Of a stretch of 6,157 nucleotides of DNA, positions 6,048 through 6,157 are shown piece by piece. The stretch is taken from the NCBI GenBank assembly GCA_016764115.1, contig JAESSM010000142.1:1-6157 (forward strand), in the 5' to 3' direction. Origin of the DNA: Bacteroidia bacterium (lineage in GTDB: Bacteria > Bacteroidota > Bacteroidia > JAESSM01 > NORP286). Position 1 is the stretch's first letter, and every line of letters begins with the position of its first letter. Position numbers and translations under genes: made by a program. The notes beneath the pieces were generated by a model. That model did not search any database. It was not told the DNA's origin and saw nothing but the letters and a program-made list of their open reading frames with translations.

Positions 6048-6157
6048 ATGAGTGAAGTAGCAGAAATAGAGATTGTTGAACAAGATATTGATAATGTTGA
6101 TCCTGTAGATCATATTGTCATCAAGAATGCAAGGGTTAATAACCTCAAAGATCTTTG
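6048..6157 (+). CDS. uvrA: Excinuclease ABC subunit A, N-terminal start only
   Basis: The ATG at 6048 opens a frame that runs off the window end with 36 complete codons. After an acidic leader of about 20 residues (MSEVAEIEIVEQDIDNVDPV) comes HIVIKNARVNNLKDL, which matches the conserved UvrA opening I(V/I)IKGARVNNLKN(I/L) just ahead of the first Walker A motif. UvrA is the ATP-dependent damage-recognition subunit of nucleotide excision repair and loads UvrB. The Walker A and zinc modules lie beyond the window, so completeness cannot be judged. It is divergent from tatD with an 83-bp gap. Confidence 0.85.
   Translation, partial: MSEVAEIEIVEQDIDNVDPVDHIVIKNARVNNLKDL

Overview
The window reads as an ordinary chromosomal stretch from an AT-rich member of the Bacteroidota. 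Four things point there: a type IX secretion (Por) type C-terminal sorting domain on a large exported repeat protein, a DUF6090-like membrane protein, start codons preceded by A-rich leaders without Shine-Dalgarno sequences, and TAnnTTTG promoter elements typical of this phylum. The genus cannot be read from the sequence.

Left part (1-743): the C-terminal end of a sigma-54-dependent (NtrC-type) regulator runs in from outside the window. Two bases after its stop comes a complete ridA (enamine/imine deaminase), probably in the same operon. A perfect 10-bp inverted repeat follows ridA. Middle-left (744-1472): a DUF6090-like single-pass membrane protein of unknown function, then a 160-bp AT-rich gap.

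Centre (1633-5077): what was evidently one gene of about 1149 codons for a large surface or secreted protein. It has a signal peptide, fourteen FG-GAP/VCBS-like Ca-loop repeats of 53 residues, a Cys-containing linker, three 56-residue Cys-pair repeats, a further Ig-like stretch and a T9SS type A sorting domain. It is now split into two overlapping frames. The strict 159-nt repeat period shows that exactly 5 nt are missing near 3829, so the exported N-terminal part has lost its sorting domain.

Right part (5078-6157): a convergent intergenic region with a long hairpin, then tatD on the minus strand carrying a REP-like palindromic repeat inserted in frame in a loop. Divergent from tatD is the 5' end of uvrA, which runs out of the window. 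The tatD-uvrA gap holds two opposing TAnnTTTG elements. A degenerate 32-37 nt direct repeat lies on each side of the central gene.

I see no new multi-gene system here. The most notable items are the precisely locatable frameshift, the 14-unit propeller architecture and the repeat element domesticated inside tatD.
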